Shown here: positions 43,150 to 54,780 of the stretch, piece after piece
Layout: every line of letters begins with the position of its first letter
How positions within the stretch are numbered: the stretch's first letter is position 1
Origin: Ephemerocybe angulata
Taxonomy: Eukaryota > Basidiomycota > Agaricomycetes > Agaricales > Psathyrellaceae
Direction: 5' to 3'
DNA: 64,000 nt
Assembly (NCBI GenBank): GCA_013368325.1
Contig: JAACJK010000223.1
Location: 558,001-622,000 of the forward strand
The notes under the pieces: generated by a model
What the model was told of the DNA's origin: nothing
What the model saw: the letters and a program-made list of their open reading frames with translations, nothing else
Databases searched by the model: none
Made by a program: the position numbers and the translations under genes

Positions 43150-45216
43150 ATCTGATCCTCTGCGAGCGAGCGTGAAAGAGCTAGACGAACGAAGGCATTG
43201 GCACAGGTAAAAGGTGTAATGAAGCGCTGCACAGTCTGACGTCCCGCAGACATCATGGCTCCGGATCGTGAGAACACCACCGGAACTCAGTCGCCTTGTT
43301 TAGGAGCTTGCGTAAGATCTTCACGTGCTTAGGCGCCTATCTTATCTACATACCTCCTTATCTTATCGCCTCGCCCTGGACAGAATCTTCGTAAATGCAT
43401 CTACCTGGAAGCATGGCTCCTAGTAGCAGAAATTAAGCTTGCGTTGAGTGGAATGTGCCTAGATATCACCTCCAAGTCGCAGAAGAAAGCGCTATTGGGC
43501 GAGTTTGTACAGAGCACCCGACAAGCCTAGGACGAGCCTCGGAGAAGGGAGCAATTCTTTGGGGGAGAAGTACAATGGCGAGATGGGGGAAGGGAAGAAA
43601 GAGCTGGAGGAGGGAAGGAGGGGGAGGTGGGTCTATATACCCTCGACGCGCGCGTGACGTGACCGTGATTTAGATGCGTGACTTGATCAGCGCGCGTACG
43701 GCGGGCGTCGAAGGCTGGCTGCGCTAACGCTTAGCGCCTAACTGCTATCAGCCTTTGCTAACACCCCTTCTGCGCCATATACCTGGACTCTAGACAATAG
43801 GCGCTCCATCTCACCCGCACCAAGCCTGGGCGTTGTAAGTGACAGTGCCTCAAGTTGCGGTATGTGGTCAGATACCATGTTTTGAAACAGAGCGCTTACT
43901 TCAAGGCGCCGTAAGGCCCGCCGTGCACGGTATGCTGCCTATACCATGGAAAGCCCATAGCGTGGGCCTTTATCCCTTTTGACAGACTCGCCGGTGTCGC
44001 TTAATTTGAGGCCACGCTCAAGTAGCTTTTCCATCCAGGATTTAGGTTTTTATGAAAGGAGGATGTTAGTTTCTATATCTGACTTCCTTCCCTTCGAATG
44101 ACACGCGTTGTCCTCGCCCGTTGAGGGCCATGCTGCCTATGGTCTGACTAGATCTGACTCCTAATCAGATGACATTCACTTGTGTCCAGGTGCTAAAGAT
44201 GGGCACGCCACGCCGAAGGCGCAGGAGGGCATAGCCTTGATATGTCATCTCCAGCCTAACCCTGAGCTGTGGCGAGCATAGCGGGTATTCGATAACCAGG
44301 AAGAACGAGTGGGCTTATCCAGACGCACACACATGTTCAAGTGATATGGCCAATCCCCAGTGAAGGACCTTAGTAAAGTGAGTGGCAGTTCATTTGACCT
44401 CCTGGTTTAACATGTGTTGCGGACCCAGATACTCTTCTTCCATATTTGTAACCAGGAAACTTGTGAAGCCGGCGAAGATGTTTCTGAGGAAGGGTCGACG
44501 TCAAACCCGATCAGGCTAAAGCATCGATTCAGAGGCACAGGTAACGCCCGAATCCCAGAAAGAGGAGATAGGTTAAGAGTGCCTTGGATCAACGCAGAGC
44601 TGGGCGGGCGGGGCTTTCGGTAATGAGGAGGCTTTGAAGCAAGCTGAGCCTTGAACGGGCACCACGGACGCGTTGCTCTGATATCGGGTCCGTACATCGC
44701 GGACACAGCTCACTATCCTGATCCGTCCACCGAGCTTGGCAGATGGTCGACTGGCCCATCCTTGTACTTTGAACCAGCCTTGGGAAGGTGGTGAGTCCAA
44801 GATCAACCGCAAAGCACATAACTTTGCGAAGGACGCCACTCACCCATGCATTTACCTTTCACAGATTCTCATATCTGCTGCGGTCCTGCCGGATATCATA
44901 GCCGCTCCTGGGTTGTGATCCGGAGTATCCTAGGCGCCGGCGCCCAGGGTCATGCCTGGAACTGCCCTCAACAAGCTGCCTGCGGCAACACGATTCCAGC
45001 ACACATGAGGACGACAGAAGGTGTGCATTCCATGAAACGAATTCCAATATTGATCAGGAGACGCAAAGGAGGCGATGCTGGGCCAAGCAAGGTGAAGCGG
45101 TGAATTTCAATCTGATGCAGGCCCGAGCGCTGTACATAAATTGCCTTCGTACGTTGTTACCAATCCTTCTCTTTTCCTTCACCATCCCTGACCTCTGGCC
45201 GCAGCACTCATTCGAG
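43150..45216. other. Large divergent intergenic region (ATG13 / S28 peptidase)
   Basis: About 2 kb with only short ORFs. GATA-core motifs (CTTATCT, CTTATCG) lie at 43338-43370. The part from about 43680 to 44330 is compositionally uneven and might contain old mobile DNA, but no terminal repeats were found by eye. Confidence 0.5.
43338..43370 (+). promoter_or_regulatory. Pair of TTATC (GATA) motifs upstream of ATG13
   Basis: CTATCTTATCTACATACC and CTTATCTTATCGCC, about 200 bp upstream of the ATG13 start on the minus strand, read there as GATAAGATAAG. GATA factors control nitrogen-responsive and autophagy genes in fungi, so regulation is plausible but untested. Confidence 0.45.
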
Positions 45217-47393
45217 ATGGGTGGCGGTAATACCTCTTTCCGCGTCCCCAAAGTGGGCGCACTCATTGTGGTGTTCTTGGGCTTGCTATCAGTCGCGTCC
45301 GCGGCGCGGAATGGGCTCGTCGGTGGTAGGAAGCAGCACATGGTCGACCTCTACAGGAGCATTACGCCCAAACCCGGTCCCAATGGAAAGCGCCCCGTCA
45401 CCGATGTGAATGGGAACATCATCGCAGACTACGATGTGATCTACACGTTCGACCAGCTCATCGACCACAGTAACCCATCGGCAGGCACGTTCAAGCAGCG
45501 CTACTACCACACGTGGGAGTACTACAAGACTGGGGGTCCCATCGTGCTCACAACTCCTGGGGAGCAGACCGCGGATGGTGCGCAGCCGAGAGTGTTACGA
45601 TCCCTTTCAGATCACTTATTCGATCCTCAGATACCTTCGCACTCCTTACCAATGCCTCCATGAGCGGCTTCATCGCGCAAGCCACCAACGGCGCGGTCAT
45701 CAACCTCGAGCACCGGTTCTATGGAAAGTCGATGCCGTTCGCCGACATGAGTGTCAAGAGCCTCCAAGTGCACACCGTCGAACAGGCCATCGAGGATCTC
45801 GTGTACTTCGCCCAGAATGTGCAGCTGGCGATGCCTGGTGGTAAGACGGACGCGGTTCGGCCGCACAAAATTCCCTGGATCTTGCTTGGTGGAAGTTATT
45901 CTGGCGCTCTCACTTCGTGGACGCTCAACCAGTACGATTTCATCACCTCCTTTGTCACGCTCAACGCTAATGTCGGTCCTTTAGAAAACCTGGTGTATTC
46001 TGGGCTGGATATTCCTCATCTGGTGTTATTCAGCCGCAGCTGTAAGTTCTTCTGTCCCAATCTCAAGGTCCTGGCTTAACATAATATCAGTGACTTCTGG
46101 CAATACTTCAAGCCAATCCAGAAGAACATGCCAGCGAACTGTTCAGCTGATGTGCAAGCAGCCATCGAAGTCGTTGACTCCGTTATCGACTCTGGTAACG
46201 CGACAGCGTACGCAGAACTTTTGGCCCTCTTCGGTTTCGCGCCAGATCTCGCGCCTTCAAACTTCGCCAACTCCCGTATGTACTTCCATATTCTGAAGGT
46301 TGGATAGCTGACCCTGACCACCCAACCTTTCTCTGCAGTGACCTACCCGGTATCTGACTGGCAAATCTTGGATGTCTACTCTGACCGAGGCTCCGTCTTC
46401 TTCGACTTCTGCGACGCGTTAGAGGTTCAAGCCGGGCAGCCCGCCCCCGCGAGCGGCTTCGGCGCTCAAACTGCTATCACGGCATGGGGAAGATACTACC
46501 GGACGAGCTATGTCGACGATGGTAAGCAATTTACCCCGGTCTCCTTTGTAGTTGATTATAACGAATATCCCCGTTATTAGTTTGCAAGGGTTTCGATCCC
46601 GAGGAGTGCATGAGTTTCGACGGAAGCACCAGTTCCTCCATCAAGCCGACCGACGACCGCTCGTGGATGTGGCAAGTGTGCGTACACATTCTTTACCCTT
46701 CTCTGCTGTCGAGGTCTGATTGGGCTGTACAGATGTAACCAACTTGGATGGGCGCAAGTCGGACCCCCAGCGGATGTCAAGGGCGTCGTTTCGAAGCACT
46801 TCACCGTAGATAACTACACGGTAAGTACTCTTGGGCGCTCTAGCTGGAAACTTCAAAACTCATGCAGTTGTACTTCTTCACAGACTTACTGCAATACCGC
46901 GTTCGATGGCGCGTTCACTGATACATTCGAATCGAGGGTTGAAGCTACAGCGAAGAAGTACCTGGGCTGGGGAACCAAGGCCGATCGCCTCTTCGTCGTC
47001 AACGGCGAACGTACGCACATTCCCCTCCCTCTCTCGTGCATATAGCTGATATCATGATTACGATTAGGCGACCCGTGGCTCGAAGTAACCCACTCCGCCG
47101 AGGAAGCCCGTATAGCCAGCACGAGCACGACCCCGATCTTCCTTACCGATGGATACCACTGCTCGGATCTGACCGCCCTGAACACTGTCAGCAAGTCGAT
47201 CGCGGATGTCTACCAGAGTGCGCGTACGACGTTCCCGGCATGGATGAAGGATTTCAAAGCCAGTGACAAACCCGTCGCGACGACCACTGGTGGAACTTCG
47301 AGCAAGGGAAAAAACGCGGCTGGGAGGGCGCATGCTTCGTCGTTTGCGGCGGTGATCCTCGCTGGGGCTGCGTTCGTGCTGTCTGGGCTATAG
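45217..47393 (+). CDS. Peptidase S28 (Pro-Xaa carboxypeptidase-like), probably GPI-anchored
   Basis: Secreted serine peptidase family that removes residues after proline. Nine exons (45217-45577, 45631-45931, 45985-46041, 46091-46275, 46339-46521, 46581-46677, 46733-46820, 46884-47010, 47068-47393) give 574 residues. Signal peptide VGALIVVFLGLLSVASA, then TFDQLIDHSNPSAGTFKQRY, GPIVLTTPGEQ, INLEHRFYGKSMP and the nucleophile motif GGSYSGALTSW. Next are FWAGYSSSGVIQ, DFWQYFKPIQ and MWQVCNQLGWAQ. The catalytic Asp and His are in GERDPWLEV and DGYHCSDL. The end is a Ser/Thr/Gly linker plus hydrophobic tail (SSFAAVILAGAAFVLSGL), typical of a GPI attachment signal. The triad is intact, so activity is expected outside the cell or at the wall. 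Confidence 0.93.
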
Positions 47394-48824
47394 TCAGATA
47401 TGCTGTTCTGGCTTGATGCTTTGAGATTCGGAGGGCTGCGGGGATGGGGAAGGGAAGGGGCAATGGAAGACGTCTTGTATCATGACACGATACCTTACGA
47501 TACCTTGAACGAACGGAACTTCTGGGTTCCGGCTGGATATAGCGGCTGTTTTGTATACTTACTCGTTTGGATACCCGGGCTTCAGGACAATTTGCGGTCA
47601 CTCACTCACTCATTGGTTGTTGTAAACTAGATTTGGACAATTAATTATTACTCCTGGAATCTTGGTTCCATACTTAGACCGTAGACGCCCATGTTTCTTG
47701 ATGTCATCCATCATGCATCAGGCGGGACGCGGAGATGCCAGCGATCATTTGCAGAATCAGAACTTGAACCGCGACGAGCATCTCGATTCTGGGCACATCG
47801 TAGAACACAGGCAGAGGCTTAACGCAAACCACAACTCAAACATACCGGTTCCTATCCTGCCGATCTTCAACGAATACCAATTCGTTCTTGGCTCGACTGG
47901 TGGAACCCTGGCCTGACAAACCCAACACCGTCACTGGACTTTGTCGAGACTTTTATAGCCTTTCTCTCTACCGGATCTAGTTTGCTCATTATCAGCCTTG
48001 GTGTCTATGGGCGAACTGGAATCTCTTACCCTTGATCCGAACGTCATGCATATGGCTTCTGGGGCGCAGATGGGGGCGGCATCCGCTGCTTAGCGGAAGC
48101 AAGGATCCAAATCAAAGCTCGATATCCTCGCCCAACCACTCTCTCAGCCCCGAAAACACCGTAGGTTATGGTGCAAGATCGAATTTGAATAGAAAAGGCG
48201 TCATAAAATCGACGGAGCGGCGATTGGGGCCGACTTACCTTGGTGTTTTATGCTGTTTCTGGCAGCCCGATCCATCCTAGAACGAGAATTAATCGGCGAG
48301 ATTCCGAGGCAACATGCACGGCCGGGCTTTTGGGATCGCGCTTCCGAGCCCCAAGCTGTCCTAGGCGCACGACCTGCGTAAGTCCGTGCCCAAGAAAGGA
48401 GAAGAAGAACTGAGAAGAGCCAATGGCGGTATACCTCACGCGACATGGGAGGGCTGCCATTCATGCTGAGCTGGGCATGCATCCGTGTATGGTATCCCTC
48501 TTGCAGGGCAAGACGCTTCCCGCCCGTACATGGTAGTGCTCCACAATCGCCATTTATGCAGGGCTACTACAAAAGTCGTCTGCATGAATGCCAGGAGTGC
48601 AAGCCCTCCTTGCTTTCTTTCTCCCTCGTAGACCGTCGTTCGCTCGTCTGTTTGCTCTGTCCACTGCTTAATCACTATCCCCAGTCACTCTTTTGGTTCT
48701 TTCTCTGGTCCTGGTCTCTTTCACAATCTCTACTCCCCACTCTCATTTCGACTGTCACTCCACCAACCGCCACCCGTCGCGCTACCACCGTCCTTTCTTC
48801 CACGCCTCGTACCAGAAGAGAACC
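47394..48824. other. Intergenic, no supported gene
   Basis: Short unrelated ORFs only. The last 100 bp before 48825 is strongly C/T-rich, consistent with a core promoter or 5' UTR of the next gene. Confidence 0.55.
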
Positions 48825-49912
48825 ATGTACACCCTTTTGAAGCGCGAGCAAACTCTCGAAACAACCCCCACGTCGTCGTGAGCCTCCCCTACCTGACACT
48901 ACTATTGAGATACGAGCTCAACGATGTACTTTCAGACCCTGGTCGACTCCCACCGTCATTGCTGTTGGTATCTCGGCAGCCGTCCTCGTAATTATCATCA
49001 TCGCCTTCACTGTGAGCTTTCTTCGCATCCTCGTTCCTATCCCTTCCTGATTTCGTACCCTTTTCGGCAGATATTCATGCGAAAACGGCGCTTGTATCTA
49101 TTTCGAAAGCGCACAGAGCGCGCCTCGGTCGCAGAGCTCACCTGGTCGCCCGTCACAACCCTCAACTCTACCCCCTTCGCCTCAGCCAACAACAGCCCTG
49201 TCTTGCGTCCACAATGGGACAAACCATTCCTTCGGAACAGCAGCCAGAGCAACCTCAGCAGCCGTGTCCCCAGCAGCTTTTACTCAGAGACGACGATCCC
49301 GAGCAGCCCCCTCGCCATGAGAAGCAAGTCCGCTCTAAATTTGGTGCTTGGTCCCCCCGCCTCCGATTTAGAGGAGGAAGCTTATGACGGTGATGTCAGC
49401 TGCCGAGTTGGGGACGACGATGAGGAAGAGAAGTACGATGAAGACGAGGAGGAAGAGGAAGACGCCGAAGAGAAGGAGAAGCGTAGTATCTCTCCCTTGG
49501 TCATGAGCCCGATTCTAGCCCGCCTTCCGTCAGTCAAGTCTGGCTCGACGAGTCGTGTGGGCAAGCTTATCCGTTCCAGTGGCATCGACTCCTCTCAGGT
49601 GAGTTTCCTACACCGAAACCAGTTTTGGACACGCTTATTCATACTTCAATCTAGGATTTCTCCTCGCACGACTCTTGTCGAGACACCTTTATGTCCGCAT
49701 TAACCTACCAGAGTGGAGTCCTTGAAACGACGCCGCCTCGCCCCCCTAAAATCGAAGCGCGCATGAGCGTCGTGGAACGCCGAAGCGCTCTGTTTTCCCA
49801 GGCGGAGATGGTTAAACTCTTTCAAGGGAGGAACTCTGGTGTCGTCCCAGGGGCTCGCCAACTATCTCCAGGTATTGCTGTCCCCACCGTTCTTGCTGTT
49901 CCCAGCGCCTAG
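48825..49912 (+). CDS. Single-pass membrane protein with acidic cytosolic region
   Basis: Exons 48825-48877, 48936-49011, 49071-49598 and 49655-49912 give 304 residues. A short Thr-rich N-terminus (TLETTPTSS) is followed by one helix (TVIAVGISAAVLVIIIIAFT, about residues 23-42) and a basic stop-transfer stretch (MRKRRLYLFRKR). The rest is Ser-rich with an acidic run (DDDEEEKYDEDEEEEEDAEE, about 140-165). The topology, with a short extracellular end, one TM and a longer charged inside, is seen in many basidiomycete proteins of unknown function. No domain recognised. Confidence 0.7.
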
Positions 49913-50373
49913 ATTCCTCATTCTAAATCATCGACAAGGACTACGTCTGTGCACATAGGTTTCTCTTCAAGCGGACATTCGTCTTTTACCTTCTATACTA
50001 CGGGAGTATCACCCTGAATATCTGTAATTTTTCCTTTTCCTTAACTTAGAATTGTTCAACCGTTCACCGGCACATCAAAAGTGCTACTATTGGACTTCGT
50101 TCTTGCGGATTTTTGACTTGGCACTTCGCTTTCGGTTCTTGCTCATGGTTCTCTACACATACAATAACCTTTCCTTCCATTGAATTGACTACTTATACAG
50201 CATCATGCCTACTTTAAGACTGGAGCTATGGCTTGGGGCGACCTATTCCCTCGACGCTCGTCGCGCCAAGGGTTCCATTGCCCCTATTTCAAGGTTCGGG
50301 ATTTGCCGAATGCTCCTATTACGGCGACATTGCAGTGACATCGTCTGCTCCTTGTTTGCTCACGACTATCATC
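49913..50373. other. Intergenic
   Basis: Between co-oriented genes; nothing specific seen. Confidence 0.5.
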
Positions 50374-52411
50374 ATGAAGTTCCTGTTTCTGCTGGCAGCC
50401 ATCGCGGCTGTGGCCAGCGGGTATGAACAGCAAGTACTGCAGGAACAGCGACCAGCAGGCACGCTGAGGAGATTCAATGTATCGAGTAGGGGCGAGGCGA
50501 GCACGATCATGACTGTAGCCCGGGTAAGCAGTCAAACTTACGGGCTACGTAGATCCAAGAGTCTCAATTATCATGCAGAGGAATGATCTTGACGTCTGGG
50601 GCGTCACTAGATCGCATATCGACATCTATTGGCCGTCAAATGAAGGTTCTAAGCTGCCGGCGGATCTCAAAGAATTGCCTCATACCTCGACAACCATTCC
50701 TCGCTGGATGGGAGGGCACCATCAGACGGCGGGGGAGCCCGACTGGGATCTCTCGACGCTCAATGCGACGTTTCACGAGGACTACCATCCGTTGGAACAG
50801 GCCGACGAGTTCATGCGGCAGTTGACTACGCAATTCCCGAATACGACCCAGTTGACGCGGATTGGGTTGACGGCAGAAGGGAGGGACTTGTTTGCGTTGA
50901 CGGTCTCAAAAGAAGGGAATGTGTCGCTCGTTGAGGACAAGAAGAAGAAGAAAAAGAAGAAGAAGAAGCACCCGGTGGAGGTTCCCAAGCTCAACATTGT
51001 TGTCGTTGGTGCCCAGCATGCGCGCGAGGTGAGAGAGTTGGAGCTGTACGTGCGAACAGAAGCTGACATTCTGTAGTGGATTGCAACATCGACGTCCCTG
51101 TATCTGGCACACGCTTTAGCAGTTAACTCATCGGATATTCACTCACTGTTGGACGTCTTCAACTTCCACATCATCCCAAGTCCCAATCCCGACGGCTATG
51201 CATACACCTGGACCAACGAGCGTTATTGGTACAAGAACCGCCAAACTCTTGCTGCCCATGTTCCGTGCAAGGGTCTCGACACTAACAGGAACTGGGGCTA
51301 CCAATGGCACCACGAGCCTGTCGAAGGTGCTCTGCACCCTGACGTTCCTGTCGACCCCTGCTCGCACTGGTACCCGGGCAACAGGCCGTTCCAGGCCCCA
51401 GAGGTCAATGACATCGCCAACTACGTCGCGACCATCCCAGACCTCATTGGATTCCTTGACCTGCGGAGCTACGGGCAGATGATCTCCACGCCCTACTCGT
51501 ACTCTTGCGAACGATACCCGAAGGATATCGAAGACCAGACGGAGGCAGCGTACGGCGCAGCTCAGGCGATCAAGACCACACACGGCGTCCACTTCGAGGC
51601 AGGGAGGGTGTGCGACAACTTGTATGAGGCGCCAGGAAATATATTGGATTGGATGTACTCCCGAGCTGGAGCGAAGTATTCTTATGCAGTGCATCTCCGC
51701 GACACTGGAACAGTGAGTGGATCAGGAGGTGTGTTACGAAAACACGTTCTGATGCTTTTCTAGTATGGATTTTCGTTGCCGGCAAAATATATCCGTCCAG
51801 TCGGAGAGGAGACGGCGGGGATGGTTTCGTACCTCGCTAAGTTTATTGCGGCCAAGTTCAAACGTAGGTCCCTCCAAATTCCGGTAATCAAGCCGAATGA
51901 GCGCTTACCGTCCCGATCTAGGCAAGCTCTGATTCTGTACTACTATGTATCGGGAGTGGCTGCTTCCTCCCTTGTGTCTTTAGGTGTCTCTTGCTTTGCT
52001 TCTGCAATCATATGCTTTTGGTTTCGGTCAAGTTGTATCTTCCATCACTTGAGCCATGCATCCGACGAGGGTGGATTGATACCCACTCCACATTCTATGG
52101 ATGTTTCTAAGACCCAGGTTAGTCCTTTTGTAGAGACTCTAGTTCTCGGTCAACTAGGGTTTCCAGCCAGTCTTATCTGACAACAGATTTCCATACCCCA
52201 GAGCTTCCAGCGCCAGAAAAGGGCCTCGGGGAAGGTCCGAACCGGTGCGTCTCATCTTCGTTCGCTTCCGCAGGATATTCATGGCTTCCCGCTAATAGAA
52301 CGTGCATTTGAACCGCCAAAGACCCTGCTATCTTCCCGGACTGACCCCACGCTTGGAGTTTTCATGAAGTTCATCCGCAGTGCCCAGTGCACACCGACCA
52401 CCTCAAATTGA
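50374..52411 (+). CDS. Ecm14-like M14 pseudo-carboxypeptidase with C-terminal TM
   Basis: Exons 50374-50523, 50579-51028, 51077-51712, 51764-52117 and 52187-52411 give 604 residues. Signal peptide KFLFLLAAIAAVASG, a propeptide-like region, then an M14 fold: the zinc motif GAQHAREW (His, Glu), then IIPSPNPDGYAYTW, GLDTNRNWGYQW, DLRSYGQMISTPYSYSC, YEAPGNILDWMYSRAGAKYS and HLRDTGTYGFSLPA. In active enzymes the third zinc ligand is His in (L)HSYGQ; here it is Arg. The catalytic Glu in ELRDTG is His here. So it should not be an active peptidase, as known for the Ecm14 group where that Glu is also lost. A ten-Lys run (about 190-199) lies just before the fold. The tail has a hydrophobic helix (about residue 440) and a basic end; a shorter splice form ending near 51925 is also possible. 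Confidence 0.85.
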
Positions 52412-52744
52412 ATTCAAATTTGAATGCCGTGCTCCAACGTGACCTCACGGCATCCAGCAGACTGGCGCTCCGAAATCCGTGCAGCCCGCCTTACATATTC
52501 ATGTTGATGACGGGTAGACGTAACGAACACTCAGTCTAGTGCAAACTATATTGCCACTGGATATGGCTTTGATTTCTGTGAAGTCTGTTCTGTCACAGGG
52601 TCGACCTCAGGCCTCATGTCCTGGAGCTCAGGGTCGAGCTCTTCGTATATGAACAGGGATGGCGGATCCCACATAAAGCACAGACCTGCCTCGGGAGTTC
52701 AGCCTATCTTTATCCCGCCTCTTGTATTCTCCCTTGTGTCCAAC
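52412..52744. other. Short spacer with an alternative upstream start
   Basis: An in-frame ATG at 52616 would add 43 Ser/Pro-rich residues to the next gene; it was not preferred because that segment resembles nothing in the family. Confidence 0.45.
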
Positions 52745-54260
52745 ATGGCATCGAGAAAAAATCGCAGCGCTATAAGTCAGGTACGTCCTCGGGCTAGCGA
52801 TTGACCTGCTTTCATTTTCTAACACCTTGCCTGTAGATGTTCTCTGCGTGCTCAAAGCGCTTAACTCGCGCGTTCGGGATGAACGATTCTTCGAAGGCCG
52901 TGGGTTCGCGTTATGAGGAGGGTAACCTCAGTGTGCCCAACCCGCAAAGCCTGTAAGCACCACGCCCCTACGTATATCCCTGACCTTGGGCTGAAAGTCT
53001 CTTCAGTGCAGCTTCTGCAGATAAATTTGCGGGGACTCATCATAGCGCTCCATTCGCCTCCAGTAGCTCAGGGTCCACTTTACACGACCTCGTTCCGAAT
53101 TCCGCCCCAACAAAACCACGGGAAGTCTACGATGGCGGGTATAAAGATGCCCGCTGTATCCGACTTCGAATTGCCTGCGGGGGAGCGGGAGAACAAGGTT
53201 TGATCGGCGCATGGGCAGACGCCTTCATTCAATTCATGGTGGACGACAAGCACCTCGAGCCCTTCCAGGTATGTTTAGTAACAGTTTACTGCGGGCGCAC
53301 ACCCGATGGTCCCTTTGTCTCTATGACAGGTTAACGGATAAGATCCTATCGCTCACCGGTTGTGTAGGTGGCATGGTATTTAGGCGACACAACGGACAGT
53401 CTTGGCATGCTCGAGGAGGGGTGTGTGGATATTGCCGTTACGTACAACGAGGCGGCGGAGAAGCAGTGCTTGAGTTCCGGAGTGGCGACACGAAGGGTTC
53501 TTGGTATGAACGTAAGACAACAGGTGTCCTAAATATCGATCCATGCCAGCTCACATTCCGCGTTTTGTTTTATTATTTAGGGGCATTTCTTGCTTGTGGG
53601 TCCGAAGAGTAACCCTGCAGAGCTGAACCGTAAAAAGGACGATGTGTTGACGATGTTCAGCAAGATTACCGCTGCTGGGAAGGCTGACGTTGCGGTAAGG
53701 CCCCCATTATTCTTAATCCCCGATCCCACGTCGCCCGTACTCAATAGCCTCTTCGGACTAACTATCCGTACTGTGTTTAGAGCCCTCCCACCAGCCGACC
53801 ACCAGTCAAATTCCTCTCTCGCTTCGACAAAAGCGCAACAAACATCAAAGAGAGCGAGCTATTCATCAAAACGGGACAGGCGCCATGGGCGTGCAACTAT
53901 TCGAAATGGTACCATCTGTACCCCGAGTTCCCGGAGCAAGCCCTGCGGGTATCTGCCCTGCTAGGGGAGTACACCCTCACGGACCGTGGCGCGCTTCTCA
54001 CCCTAGTGAACAACCAAAAGGACGGTGTCCTCTCTCCGACGAATGTGGGGGCGATGGAGCTACTTGAAGTATTCAAAGATGGGAGGGACGAAGGTGCGCA
54101 GGAGCTGCTATTGCCTTGCCATGCTTTGCTTGGAGCGAAGGCTGCTACGAAGGATCTTGACATTGCGGAAGCGTTCCTGGACTGGCTCACCCGTTTTGAT
54201 GGGGGACGGAAGGTTGTTAGAGAGTTCAAAAAGTGTGGAGAGGTCCTGTATGACGAGTAA
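52745..54260 (+). CDS. PBP2-fold (extracellular tungstate-binding-like) protein
   Basis: Exons 52745-52780, 52837-52952, 53007-53268, 53368-53511, 53581-53694 and 53781-54260 give 383 residues. From residue about 105 it follows the fungal version of bacterial TupA-type binding proteins: IRLRIACGGAGEQGLIGAWA, then WYLGDTTDSLGMLEEGCVDI, AVTYNEAAEKQCL, HFLLVGPKSNPAEL, VKFLSRFDKSATNIKESELF, GQAPWACNYSKWYHLYPEFP, LLGEYTLTDRGALLTL and a final GGRKVVREFKKCGEVLYDE. In bacteria this fold captures tungstate or molybdate outside the membrane; fungal homologues are named after that, but ligand and role are unproven. No signal peptide is visible from either candidate start, which is odd for such a protein and may mean a missing first exon. 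Confidence 0.82.
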
Positions 54261-54780
54261 TGGGTGGCCGGTTGACCTTGCAGAACATGTTTTGAGCCAT
54301 GTTTCCACTTTGACTTTGTCCGACCTTATGCATTTGTATATATTCTACGTATATATATACCAACGACGACCTGTCTTTCCCTTCACATCAGGGACCGGAT
54401 CTAAGCTCGTGTATAATTCCGAGGACAGCATCAAATCTCATCCGAAAGTCTACAGGCGTCAAATCGCTATCTTGGGCGCTTAACGCATTCTCTCTCAAAT
54501 TGGGAAGGATGAGCCTTTCGTGGTAAATTCCATCGTTATTTTTTGCCCTGCTGAGATTTCGAGTAACACGATGGCAATGAGGGTCATATTTAGATTAGAT
54601 TATCTGTGAGTCACCTGTTAATCTTATCTTATCAAGATGTGAATCAATCACCTTTTGTCGGGGTTAGACCAGTGTTAGACCACGACCACGACCATCTGGG
54701 CTTCATAGGTCAGTTCTTGCCACAAAACCATTCATGCAATGGGCAGGGTACTCATGGTTACCCCACCTTAAAGCAGTGAG
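54261..54780. other. Intergenic with inverted GATAAG cluster
   Basis: Contains the GATA-type cluster at 54592-54637; otherwise no feature seen. Confidence 0.55.
54592..54637 (-). promoter_or_regulatory. Inverted GATAAG cluster upstream of F-box 3
   Basis: On the minus strand CTTGATAAGATAAGATTAAC precedes AGATAATCTAATCT; the same elements as at 6844 and 17885, in the opposite orientation, about 145 bp before the F-box 3 start. Confidence 0.5.

Noticed and set aside
43680..44330. Possible degraded transposon between ATG13 and the S28 gene
   Set aside because: Uneven composition only; no terminal repeats, target duplication or coding remnant found by eye.
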